Shown here piece after piece: positions 1 through 8,053 of a stretch of DNA of 64,000 nt. This stretch comes from JADJPO01 sp963750395. Its GTDB lineage: Bacteria > Actinomycetota > Actinomycetes > Actinomycetales > Kineosporiaceae. The translations under genes and the position numbers were made by a program. Every line of letters starts with the position of its first letter. Within the stretch, counting starts at the first letter, position 1. The notes under the pieces are model-generated. The model saw only the letters and a program-made list of their open reading frames with translations. It was not told the DNA's origin and made no database searches. The stretch is from the NCBI GenBank assembly GCA_963750395.1, contig CAVVQM010000013.1:29333-93332 (forward strand), written 5' to 3'.

Positions 1-236
1 GTACGGGGTCGGCCCGGATGAGGTGTGGGTTGCCCTGCACGGCCGGCGCAGGCTGAGTCGGGCCCTTGGGTGAGGACGGCGCGGCGATCTTCGGGGTGAC
101 GTCGGCTGGCCGTTACCTGATGGTGTTGGTGGTGGAGTCCATGAGTGAGGACAACGACTGGGACATTGTGGCGGCGCGGGAGATGTCGACCGGGGAGGTC
201 GAGGTCTTCGACCGCTACACCGGAGGACAGGGGTGA
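1..236 (+). CDS. BrnT-like toxin, 3' part, frameshifted, cut by window edge
   Basis: Only the end of this gene lies in the window. Frame 2 reads YGVGPDEVWVALHGRRRLSR and stops at 71-73; from about position 69 the next frame continues with GRYLMVLVVES and WDIVAAREMS and stops at 234-236. Joined, the two pieces resemble the BrnT family of small ribonuclease toxins, which have an HGVxPEEVxE-type start and an R(Y/P)LxVVxxE strand followed by WxVITARxM. The stop overlaps the GTG start of the next gene (GTGA, 233-236), so toxin and antitoxin are probably translationally coupled. Toxin-first order is normal for BrnT-BrnA pairs. The frame break near 65-75 may be a sequencing indel, since such breaks recur across the window. 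Family assignment is tentative because the N-terminus is missing. Confidence 0.5.
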
Positions 237-568
237 GGTTAATGGGCAGTCCAGATGCGGGCGCGGCCGCGCGGCCGGTCGATCCGATGACCGAGTCGCT
301 GGCCGATCTGATGGCCAATGGGCCGGACGCCGCGATGCCGGTTCCCGACGCGAGCGAACCGATGGTGGTCAAGTCGCTGCGACTTCCGCTGCGACTGGCG
401 GAGGCTCTGGAGCGGGAGGCTGCCGCGCGGGGGATCGGCGTGACCGTGCTGATGCGCGACCTGCTCGACGCCGCGTTGCGTGATCCGGCGCAGCAACGTT
501 ACGTCCCTCTGGATGAAGCCATCACCGTGCTGTCCCGGCTCGCCCGGGGCGTCCCGCCGGCTGCGTGA
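233..568 (+). CDS. Ribbon-helix-helix antitoxin (BrnA/CopG-like)
   Basis: A 111-residue protein starting at GTG 233 (SD ggagg at 222-226); an in-frame ATG at 242 is an alternative. Residues about 42-75 carry the pattern VVKSLRLPLRLAEALEREA followed by a helix and VLMRDLLDAAL, which reads as a ribbon-helix-helix: a short basic strand (KSLRLP), then two helices. The acidic N-terminal 40 residues would be the toxin-neutralising part, or vice versa; this is inference. The gene overlaps the upstream BrnT-like toxin by four bases. RHH antitoxins usually repress their own operon, but the promoter lies outside the window. Confidence 0.6.
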   Translation: MRLMGSPDAGAAARPVDPMTESLADLMANGPDAAMPVPDASEPMVVKSLRLPLRLAEALEREAAARGIGVTVLMRDLLDAALRDPAQQRYVPLDEAITVLSRLARGVPPAA

Positions 569-889
569 TCCACGGTTCGGTTGCCTGCCGCGCGCCGGCC
601 TCCTGGAGGAGGCCCTCTGGGTGTGAGGAGTTCGTCCCTCCTGGTGGACGTCGTCATGCACGACCAGGTACCTACCAGGGGTATCCGTGGGGAGTCGAAA
701 CGTCGACACGTATTCGGTACAGGCGACCCGGTCGGCCAAGGGCAGGGCCCCTCCCAGGGCCGACACTGTCGACAAACCTGCAGGTCAACGCCACGGCGAC
801 GATGGAGAACGGTGCAGACCGTCCGATAGGCCTCAGATCGTCGTCCGCATACCCCCAGCACGGCAAAGCCGCATGTCAGGGCTTGATCA
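569..889. other. Non-coding stretch between antitoxin and tRNA cluster
   Basis: No convincing coding frame on either strand. Near the start is a perfect 7-bp stem (597-614) that could end the toxin-antitoxin transcript. The remainder, which lies downstream of the minus-strand tRNA genes, shows no obvious repeat or T-rich terminator. Confidence 0.5.
597..614 (+). terminator. Candidate terminator hairpin after the TA operon
   Basis: GGCCTCC (597-603) pairs with GGAGGCC (608-614) around a TGGA loop. It follows the antitoxin stop by about 30 bases. No U-tract, as is common in high-GC actinobacteria. Confidence 0.4.
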
Positions 890-966
890 TGGTGGCCAGG
901 GGCGGGGTCGAACCGCCGACCTTCCGATTTTCAGTCGGACGCTCGTACCAACTGAGCTACCTGGCC
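890..966 (-). tRNA. tRNA-Phe (GAA)
   Basis: Read on the minus strand from 966: acceptor GGCCAGG, D-loop AGCTCAGTTGGTA, anticodon loop CTGAAAATC with anticodon GAA, T-loop GGTTCGAACCCC, and 3' acceptor strand CCTGGCC followed by discriminator A. A CCA end is encoded (890-892). Last of three tRNAs in the cluster. Confidence 0.95.
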
Positions 967-1011
967 GGGCGAGCCGACGGTGACATCTGTGTGACGCCGT
1001 CCGCTCGTCTG

Positions 1012-1085
1012 CGACCCCGACGGGACTCGAACCCGCGACCTCCGCCGTGACAGGGCGGCGCGCTAACCAACTGCGCTACGGGGCC
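1012..1085 (-). tRNA. tRNA-Asp (GTC)
   Basis: Minus strand from 1085: acceptor GGCCCCG, D-arm AGCGCAGTTGGTTAGCGC, anticodon loop CTGTCAC with anticodon GTC, T-arm GCGGGTTCGAGTCCCGT, and a 3' strand with one G-T pair ending in discriminator G. No CCA encoded. Middle gene of the Glu-Asp-Phe cluster. Confidence 0.95.
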
Positions 1086-1103
1086 TCGATCGTGCTGAGA
1101 CCG

Positions 1104-1176
1104 TGCCCCCAACGGGATTCGAACCCGTGCTACCGCCTTGAAAGGGCGGCGTCCTAGGCCTCTAGACGATGAGGGC
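1104..1176 (-). tRNA. tRNA-Glu (TTC)
   Basis: Minus strand from 1176: acceptor GCCCTCA, D-arm GTCTAGAGGCCTAGGAC, anticodon loop CTTTCAA with anticodon TTC, T-arm CACGGGTTCGAATCCCGT, 3' strand TGGGGGC and discriminator A. First gene of the cluster in transcription order. Confidence 0.95.
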
Positions 1177-1224
1177 GTCTGTCGACGCACCCCTGACGTC
1201 CAGGACCCGTCGAGGACGTCCCAC

Positions 1225-1254
1225 AGCATAGGGCCACGATGTGGCCTTCTCCAA
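1225..1254 (-). promoter_or_regulatory. Candidate promoter of the tRNA-Glu-Asp-Phe cluster
   Basis: On the minus strand TTGGAG (1254-1249) and TATGCT (1230-1225) are 18 bases apart, about 48 bases upstream of tRNA-Glu. This fits a housekeeping sigma promoter driving all three tRNAs. Confidence 0.5.
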
Positions 1255-1338
1255 AGCGCGATACCCGGCGCCCGGGGTCGTGCACGCGGTGGGCCGGGCC
1301 GTCGCGCGTCCGTCGGGGGGCTGTGGCAGGTTGGAGAC

Positions 1339-2217
1339 ATGGAGCAGCGCAGCATCGGCGGGGTCACTGTCGGATCGATCGGGCTCGGCGGGATGCCGAT
1401 GTCCATCGAGGGCCGGCCGGATCGCGCCCGCTCGATCGCCACGATCCACGCCGCACTGGACGCCGGGGTCACCTTGATCGACACCGCGGACGCCTACCAC
1501 CTGCACGCCGACGAGGTCGGCCACAACGAGTCCCTGATCGCCGAGGCCCTCGCCTCCTGGTCCGGCGACGCCGACGACGTGCTGGTCGCCACCAAGGGCG
1601 GTCACCTGCGCCCGGGTGACGGTTCGCTGGACCGTGGACGGCTCACCCGCCCACCTCAAGGCCGCCTGCGATGCCTCCCGCCGCCGACTCGGCGTCGAGG
1701 CGATCGGCCTCTACCAGTTCCACCGACCAGACCCGGCCGTCCCCTACGAGGACTCGATCGGGGCCCTGCGCGACCTCCTGGACGCCGGTGACATCCGCCT
1801 GGCCGGCATCTCGAATGCGAATCCCGACCAGATCCGGCTGGCCAACGAGATCCTCGGCGGGCGCCTGGCCAGCGTCCAGAACCAGTTCTCGCCCGCCTTC
1901 CGGTCCAGCGAACCCGAACTCGACCTGTGCAGCGAACTCGGCATCGCCTTCCTGCCGTGGAGCCCGTTCGGCGGCATGCGACGCGCGGGCACTCTCGGGC
2001 AGGACCACTCCGCCTTCGAGCGGGTGGCGCAGAACCACGGCGTCAGCCCGTACCAAGTGTGCTGGCCTGGATGCTCGCCAGGTCGCCCCTCATCATCCCG
2101 ATCCCCGGGGCCTCCCGCCCGGAATCGATCCTCGACAACGTGCGGGCGAGCGAGGTGAAACTGGACGACGCCGAACTGGCCGAGCTGTCCGGCCCGGCTG
2201 AACCCGGCGGCGCCTGA
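1339..2217 (+). CDS. Aldo/keto reductase family oxidoreductase, two frameshifts
   Basis: Starts at ATG 1339 with SD ggag just upstream. Frame 1 gives a GSIGLGGMPMS strand, the DAGVTLIDTADAYH segment (Asp and Tyr of the AKR catalytic tetrad) and VATKGG (catalytic Lys). After about 1620 the frame changes; frame 2 gives LGVEAIGLYQFHRPDP (catalytic His region), LAGISNANPDQI and VQNQFSP. After about 2055 it returns to frame 1 with LAWMLARSPLIIPIPGA, the NADPH-binding end of the barrel, and the stop at 2215-2217. The repaired protein is about 290 residues, normal for a bacterial monomeric AKR that reduces aldehydes or ketones with NADPH. Both breaks look like single-base sequencing indels. The substrate cannot be read from the sequence. 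Confidence 0.75.
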
Positions 2218-2232
2218 AGAACTGGACCGGTC

Positions 2233-2586
2233 GTGGCCGAGATGACCCGCAAGGAGTTCGAGGAGGCGGTCGCCGACGCCCTTGACGCCCTCCCGCCGGA
2301 GCTCGCCGCGATGATGAACAACGTCGTGATCCTCGTCGAGGACGATGCCCCATCCGACGCTCCCGACCTGCTCGGTCTCTACGAGGGCACTCCGCTCACC
2401 GAGCGCGACGGCTGGTGGGCCGCAGGCAGCCTGCCCGACCGCGTCACCATCTTCCGCAACCCCACCCTCGAGTACTGCCAGACCCGCCAGGACGTCGTCG
2501 ACGAGGTGGCGGTGACCGTCGTCCACGAGATCGCGCACCACTTCGGAATCGACGACGACCGGCTGCACGAGCTCGGCTGGGGCTGA
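2233..2586 (+). CDS. Zincin-like metallopeptidase family protein
   Basis: 117 residues from GTG 2233 (in-frame ATG at 2242 also possible). The C-terminus carries VVHEIAHHFGIDDDRLHELG, an HExxHxxGxxxxxxH zinc site typical of the small minimal zincin family (Pfam Zincin_1). These proteins are widespread in actinobacteria; their substrates are unknown. The rest is acidic, and no signal peptide is visible, so it is probably cytoplasmic. It begins 16 bases after the aldo/keto reductase and may share its transcript. Confidence 0.85.
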   Translation: MAEMTRKEFEEAVADALDALPPELAAMMNNVVILVEDDAPSDAPDLLGLYEGTPLTERDGWWAAGSLPDRVTIFRNPTLEYCQTRQDVVDEVAVTVVHEIAHHFGIDDDRLHELGWG

Positions 2587-2673
2587 ACCCCAGGCGCCAT
2601 CGAACGGCACCCTGACATGCGTGAGGACCAAGGCCCATAGCCTGAGCGGCCTCAAACCTGGCAGCATCCCGTC

Positions 2674-3135
2674 ATGGCTGAACAGCAGACCCCAGACATC
2701 GATGAAGAGGCGCGCGAGAGCGGTGCCATGGAGATCCTCGATGAGCAACAGTGCTGGGAGTTGCTCTCCGGGGCCCCCGTCGGCCGGTTGGCGATGGCGG
2801 TCGCCGGCGAGGTCGACATCTTCCCGCTCAACTTCGTGGTCCACGGCGGCGCCCTGTACTTCCGGACATCGGAGGGCACCAAGCTCGTGGAGGTCGTCCT
2901 GAGCCAGCAGGTGGCCTTCGAGGCCGACGGCTATGAACCCGAGCACGGCCGGGCCTGGAGCGTCGTCGTCAAGGGGACCGCCGCCGTCATCGACCACTTC
3001 GACGAGATCTACCAGGCCCAGGATCTGCCGCTGTTCCCCTGGAACCACAGCCCGAAGGAGACCTTCGTCAAGCTCAAGCCGATCTCGCTGTCCGGCCGTC
3101 GCTTCACCGTGTACCGCCCCGACTCGGACACCTGA
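2674..3135 (+). CDS. Pyridoxamine 5'-phosphate oxidase family flavoprotein
   Basis: 153 residues from ATG 2674. The pattern is that of the PNPOx-like split barrel: LDEQQCWELLSGAPVGRLAM, then VDIFPLNFVVHGGALYFRT and EGTKLVEVVLSQQVAFEAD, close to the nitroimidazole-reductase-like subgroup. These bind FMN or F420 and reduce small molecules; many are uncharacterised. A TAGCCT -10 like box lies at 2638-2643, about 30 bases before the start, so the gene probably has its own promoter. A hairpin follows at 3162-3195. No substrate is indicated. Confidence 0.8.
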   Translation: MAEQQTPDIDEEARESGAMEILDEQQCWELLSGAPVGRLAMAVAGEVDIFPLNFVVHGGALYFRTSEGTKLVEVVLSQQVAFEADGYEPEHGRAWSVVVKGTAAVIDHFDEIYQAQDLPLFPWNHSPKETFVKLKPISLSGRRFTVYRPDSDT

Positions 3136-3161
3136 CGGACTCGACTATCGGCCGAACGGAC

Positions 3162-3195
3162 GAGGGCGCAAACCTGGCATTCCGGCAGCGCCCTC
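3162..3195 (+). terminator. Candidate terminator hairpin
   Basis: GAGGGCGC (3162-3169) pairs with GCGCCCTC (3188-3195) around an 18-base loop, 26 bases after the PNPOx-like stop. No U-tract. Confidence 0.4.
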
Positions 3196-3310
3196 CCGCG
3201 CCGGGGTGCACGATGGGGGTTCGACATCTGGCGGCGCCTCACCATGACGTCGTACTCGGGGGACGTGCGCGTCGGCGGCATCGGATTGACAACGGGGAGG
3301 TGAGCTCGGC

Positions 3311-6017
3311 GTGGCCGTGGAGCAACAGGCCCCCCCGTCGCCACCCCTCACCGATCCCCACCTGCGGGTCGTGTCGTCCGCCCCGACGGCCACCCGTCCG
3401 GCATCGCTGGCCGCGGTCGGTGCGCCTTCAGCACCGCGGACCGAACCGACCGTCCTCGGCGCCGGCGGCGGGTGGGCGGCCTCCGTCGCCGCGGGGCACG
3501 ACCGGGTGCGGGCGGCCACCGGTCAGGCCGACACCCTGCTCGCCGAACTGGTCAGCGTCGCCTCGGCGTTGGTCGATGCCCCGGCGTCGGCCGCGCTCGC
3601 CGAGGAGGGCGCCCTCGTCCGGCGCTCCTGGACGGCCGGTGCCCCCGGCGCACCACCCTCCTGCGAACCAATCACCGTCCATCTCGACGGAACCGTCTGC
3701 GGCGAGGCGTTCCAGACCGGGCGTCCCGTGCGCACCGGCGGCCGGAACGATTCCGGGGGCGGTCGGTCGTCGGCCTGCTGCCCGGGCGCGCGCTCCCACC
3801 TGGCGATCCCGCTCGTCGACGGGGACACGGTGCTGGCCCTGCTCAGCCTGGCCTCGGAGCATCGCGACTGGTTCGACAGCGGAGACGAGTCCGCGGTCGC
3901 CGTCCTCGCCGGCGTTGCTGCCCGCGCGCTCGCCGGCGTCCCGCTGCCTCGCGATCCCCACACGGCGCCCGTCCAGCTCCCGGAGACCACCGAACCGCCC
4001 AGGGCCACCCTGCACGGTCTGGGCATGTGGAGCTGGGAGGCGGCCTCCGGGACGACGACCTGCTCCCCGTCCGTGGCCGACCTGCTCGGCCTGGGTCCCG
4101 GCGAGCAGCCCACCCTGGACACGGTGCGGGCCATGCTGCACCCGGAGGACCTGCCGCGATTCGAGACCGCACTGACCAACCAGCTCGGCGGCGCCCCCGC
4201 GATGGCCGACACCTACCGGATCAACGTCCCGGCCGGGCAGCGACAGGTCCAGGCGTGGGCGGAGCTGCGACGCAGCGGCACCGCCGTGACGGGCGCCTGG
4301 GGTGCGCTGGTCGACGTCAGCGAACGTGAACGGCAGGCCGCTGCCCTACGCAGCAGCCTGGCCGGGTTGCGTGCCGCGCGGGCGCTCACCGGGCTGGGGG
4401 TCTGGGAGTGGCATCCGCGCGAGGGTCGGCTGGAATGGTCACCGGAGATGTACAAGATCGTCGGGCTCGAACCCGGTGAGATGCAGCCGTCCCTGGAACT
4501 GTGGCAGCGCCTCGTGCACGCCGACGATCGCGACCGGGCGATGCGGCCGTTCACGCTCAACGGCAAGGGCGGCAGCGGCACCGTGGAGACCTTCCGTGTG
4601 GTGGGCGTGGACGGCGAGCTGCGTCATCTGCAGTCCTGGTCGACGGCGCTGCCCGAGGACGTCACCTCGCGTCGGGCGGTGGCCGGCGCGATCATCGACG
4701 TCACCCGCCAGGTGCGCGACCGGGTCGCCCTGGAGCAGCAGTCCTCCACCGACCCCGTCACCCGCCTGGCAAACCGGGTCGGCTTCGACCGCCGGATGCA
4801 GAGCCTGCTCGCCGAGGGCAACCGCGACGTGGCCCTGCTCCTGCTCGACCTGGATCGCTTCAAGCTGGTCAACGACTCCCTCGGGCACCAGGTCGGCGAC
4901 CGGCTGCTGGTGGACGCCGCTCGCCGGCTTCAGCGGGTGGTGCCGTCGGGCAGCCTCACCGCCCGGATGGGTGGCGACGAGTTCGTGATCGTGCCGCCGC
5001 CCGGGCTCGGGGAGCGCGAGCTGAGCGACCTGGCCCAGGCGGTCGTCGACGCGCTGCGCGTGCCCTACTCGCTCAACGACGCCGGAGAGGCCCTGTACTG
5101 CCCGGTGAGTGTCGGCGTGACCAGCACCGCCGGCCGCCAGGTCGACGTCGACGTGTTGCTCACCGAGGCCGATCTGGCCCTCTACCGGGCCAAGGACACC
5201 GGCCGGGACCGGTATGTGGTCTTCGATGACGCGCTGCGGGAGAGGGCCCGCAATCGCCACCGCTCCGAACAGTTGCTGCGCGCGGCCCTGGAGGAGGACC
5301 GCCTGGTGCTGCAGTACCAGCCGATCGTCGACTTCGCCCACGGCCGGGTGGTCGGTGCCGAGGCGCTGGTGCGGATGCAGTCGGAGGACGGCTCGACCCT
5401 GCTTCCGCCGGACACCTTCATCGAGGTGGCCGAGGACACCGGCCTGGTGGTCGAGCTCGACTGCTGGGTGCTCGAGACGGCGCAGAGCCAACTGGCCAGA
5501 TGGCTGCAGTCGGCCCCGTCAACCCAGGTTCCCTGGCTCGCGGTCAACGTCTCACCCCGCTCGATGGAGCACCCGCGGATCGTGCGCACCCTCCTGGACG
5601 GACTGCGGATGCGCGGCCTGCCACCACACCTGATGAAGGTCGAACTGACCGAATCGAGCTTCCTCTCCTCGCTGCCCAACGGGGAGATCGCCCTGCGGGA
5701 GTTGATCCGCTCGCAGATCCCGGTCGGGATCGACGACTTCGGCACCGGATACTCGGCCCTGGCCTACCTCGCCCGATTCGACCTGGACTTCATGAAGATC
5801 GACCGGTCGTTCGTGAACTCGGTGCGGCCAGGACTCGCGCGCCGACGCCGTCGCCACGGCGATCGTCAAGCTCGCCCACGCTCACGGGATGAAGGTGACA
5901 GCCGAGGGCATCGAGACCACTCGGCAGGCACGCAAGCTGCGCGAGATCGGATGCGACTTCGCCCAGGGCTACCACTTCGGACGGCCCGGGGACGCGAGCC
6001 GGATCCTGCGCGGATGA
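3311..6017 (+). CDS. GAF-PAS-PAS-GGDEF-EAL cyclic-di-GMP signalling protein, frameshift near the end
   Basis: About 900 residues from GTG 3311 (SD ggggagg). Order read from the sequence: Pro/Ala-rich N-terminus to about 70; GAF-like domain to about 215; two PAS domains (about 230-350 and 360-470), each with a GxWxW start; GGDEF domain with an intact GGDEF at about 553, so diguanylate cyclase activity is possible; EAL domain beginning with EALVRM at about 683 and containing DFGTGYSAL and FMKIDRSFV. Near 5822-5831 the frame slips by one base; the continuation carries the conserved ending VTAEGIET and GCDFAQGYHFG and stops at 6015-6017. With the repair, both catalytic halves look complete. No membrane segment was seen, so it is probably soluble and senses through GAF and PAS. 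Whether it makes or degrades c-di-GMP cannot be read from the sequence. Confidence 0.88.
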
Positions 6018-6137
6018 CGTTCTCGCCCTGTTTGACACACCGTGATGTCAGCTATGGCTAGTGTGATCACCTGACGTGTCGTCGGGTGGCGGTTGGAGGA
6101 CACCGCGCCGCGTCTACTGCGGGGGCAGAAGGGCTGG

Positions 6138-8006
6138 ATGGACCGCAACCTGCTTCTCGCAGTCGGGCTGCTGATCGGCGGCGCCGGCTACCTCACGCTG
6201 GCCTGGAGCGTGTGGCGTCGGCGCACCATGCCCGCCGCCACCTCCCTGCTGGTGACCATCATGGGCATCGCGATCTGGACCATCGCCTACGCGATGGAGA
6301 TGACGACCACGACCTACGACGCGGCCGAGGTCTGGTCGACGATCAAGTACCTCGGGATCGTCCTCGTCCCCGGTTCGCTGCTGGCCTTCGCCATCCAGTA
6401 CACCGAGCGGGGCCGCCGGCTCACCCGCGGCGCCTTCGGCCTGCTGGCCCTCGAGCCACTCATCGTCATGATCATCCTGGTGGTCCCGCCGCTGCGGGAC
6501 CTGATGCTCTACTACGACCCCAACGAGGCGCAGGCACACACCAAGTGGCCGGTCCCGTCGGGCACCCCGTTGTTCCAGGCCCACCTGGTCTACAGCTATG
6601 TGGTTCTGCTCATCGGCCTGTCGCTGCTCAGCGTGCGGATGCTCCGCCTGGGCAAGCCGTATCGGCAGCCGACCCTGCTGGTGGTCCTCAGCTCCGTGAC
6701 CGCACTGGCCGGCAACGCCCTTTACAACCTGGCGTTCGAGCACGTCCCGATCGACCCCACCCCGCTGCTCTTCACGGTCCTGATGGGCGTACTGGTCTGG
6801 GGGCTGTTCCGGCTCGGCCTGATCGACCTGATGCCCTTCGCCCGCAGCGTGGTCATCGACCAGTTGACCGATGCCGTGCTCGTCCTGGACGCCTACAACC
6901 GCGTGCTGGACGCCAATCCGGCCGCCACCGGTCTGCTCGGCGTCCGACGCCGTGACCTCGTCGGGCGCTCGGCCGACAACCTGCTGCCGCCGGTGGCACC
7001 CCTGCTGGACCACCACACCTACGGCGCCGAGCAGCAGGAGGAGATCGAGGCCTCCGCCCACGAGTTGGGCCGGGCGGGCACCGCCACGGTCCACCTGGAG
7101 GCCGGACTGTCCTCGCTGCTGGACCGCGAGGGCCGCGAGCTGGGCCGGGTGCTGGTGCTGCGTGACATCACCCAGCGCACCGAGACCGAGCGCCGCCTGC
7201 GGGAGATGCTGGACGCCGAGACCCAACTGGCGTCGGTCCTGCAGACCAGCCTGCGTCCCGCCGTGCTGCCCTCGGTGCCGGGCGTCCACCTGGCCGCCCG
7301 GTCGCTGCCGTCCGGGCACGGCAACCGGGTCAGCGGCGACTTCTACGACGTTCACCAGGCACTGGGCGGCGACTGGGCGATGGTGCTCGGTGATGTGGCC
7401 GGCAAGGGGGTGCACGCCGCGGTGGTCACCTCGATGGTCCGCTACACGGTCCGATCGCTGAGCGCCCAGGGCTACACGCCCCGTCAGGTGGTCGAGCAGC
7501 TCAACCAGGCACTGCTCGTCGACACCGGCCCGGAGAGCTTCTGCACCATGGTGTACGCCCGGCTCGGGCGGCGCTACGAGATCGGCGCCGACGGGCTGGA
7601 GGGGGACCCGCTCCCGGGCCGGAGGATCACCCTGACCCTGTCCGGACACCCCCCGCCGCTGGTTCGCCGTCTCGACGGCTCGATCGAGGCGGTCGGGCGG
7701 CCCGGGACGGCGCTCGGTGTCGTCTCGTTGCTCGACAACGAGGTGAGCCGCATCGATCTGCTGCCGGGGGAGGTGCTGCTGGCCTACACCGACGGCGTGA
7801 CCGAGGCGCGCCGCGATCGCGTCGAGTTCGGCGAGGAGCGACTGGCCTGGATCCTGGCCTCGGCGGCGTCCGGCCTGCGCGGGCGCGCCGGCCCGGCGGC
7901 CGCGGCCCTGGTCGCGGAGGCCGTGGCCGATCGGGTCATGGAGGCGGTCACCGAGTTCGCCCCGAGCCGCGACGACATCGCCGTCCTGGTCCTCGCGGTC
8001 GACTGA
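6138..8006 (+). CDS. 7TM-PAS-SpoIIE (PP2C-type) phosphatase
   Basis: 622 residues from ATG 6138, preferred over an in-frame TTG at 6093 because the first membrane helix starts directly after it. Residues 1-230 form about seven hydrophobic helices like the histidine-kinase N-terminal 7TM sensor domain. Next is a PAS domain (VVIDQLTDAVLVLDAYNRV), then a SpoIIE/RsbU-type phosphatase with SGDFYDVHQ, VLGDVAGKGVHAAVVTSM and LAYTDGVTEARR, which supply the metal-binding Asp residues. Such proteins usually dephosphorylate anti-sigma-factor antagonists in partner-switching stress pathways; no such partner is nearby. It follows the c-di-GMP protein by 120 bases. Confidence 0.88.
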   Translation: MDRNLLLAVGLLIGGAGYLTLAWSVWRRRTMPAATSLLVTIMGIAIWTIAYAMEMTTTTYDAAEVWSTIKYLGIVLVPGSLLAFAIQYTERGRRLTRGAFGLLALEPLIVMIILVVPPLRDLMLYYDPNEAQAHTKWPVPSGTPLFQAHLVYSYVVLLIGLSLLSVRMLRLGKPYRQPTLLVVLSSVTALAGNALYNLAFEHVPIDPTPLLFTVLMGVLVWGLFRLGLIDLMPFARSVVIDQLTDAVLVLDAYNRVLDANPAATGLLGVRRRDLVGRSADNLLPPVAPLLDHHTYGAEQQEEIEASAHELGRAGTATVHLEAGLSSLLDREGRELGRVLVLRDITQRTETERRLREMLDAETQLASVLQTSLRPAVLPSVPGVHLAARSLPSGHGNRVSGDFYDVHQALGGDWAMVLGDVAGKGVHAAVVTSMVRYTVRSLSAQGYTPRQVVEQLNQALLVDTGPESFCTMVYARLGRRYEIGADGLEGDPLPGRRITLTLSGHPPPLVRRLDGSIEAVGRPGTALGVVSLLDNEVSRIDLLPGEVLLAYTDGVTEARRDRVEFGEERLAWILASAASGLRGRAGPAAAALVAEAVADRVMEAVTEFAPSRDDIAVLVLAVD

Positions 8007-8040
8007 CCCGCTGCAGGCCCGCTCGTCCCGGCGTAGCGCC

Positions 8041-8046
8041 TACGGT
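8041..8046 (+). promoter_or_regulatory. -10 box for a leaderless SDR transcript
   Basis: TACGGT lies 7 bases before GTG 8054. The same arrangement, a TANNNT box 6-7 bases before the start codon, is found at four other genes here and implies a transcript that begins at the start codon. Confidence 0.45.
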
Positions 8047-8053
8047 GGGCCAC

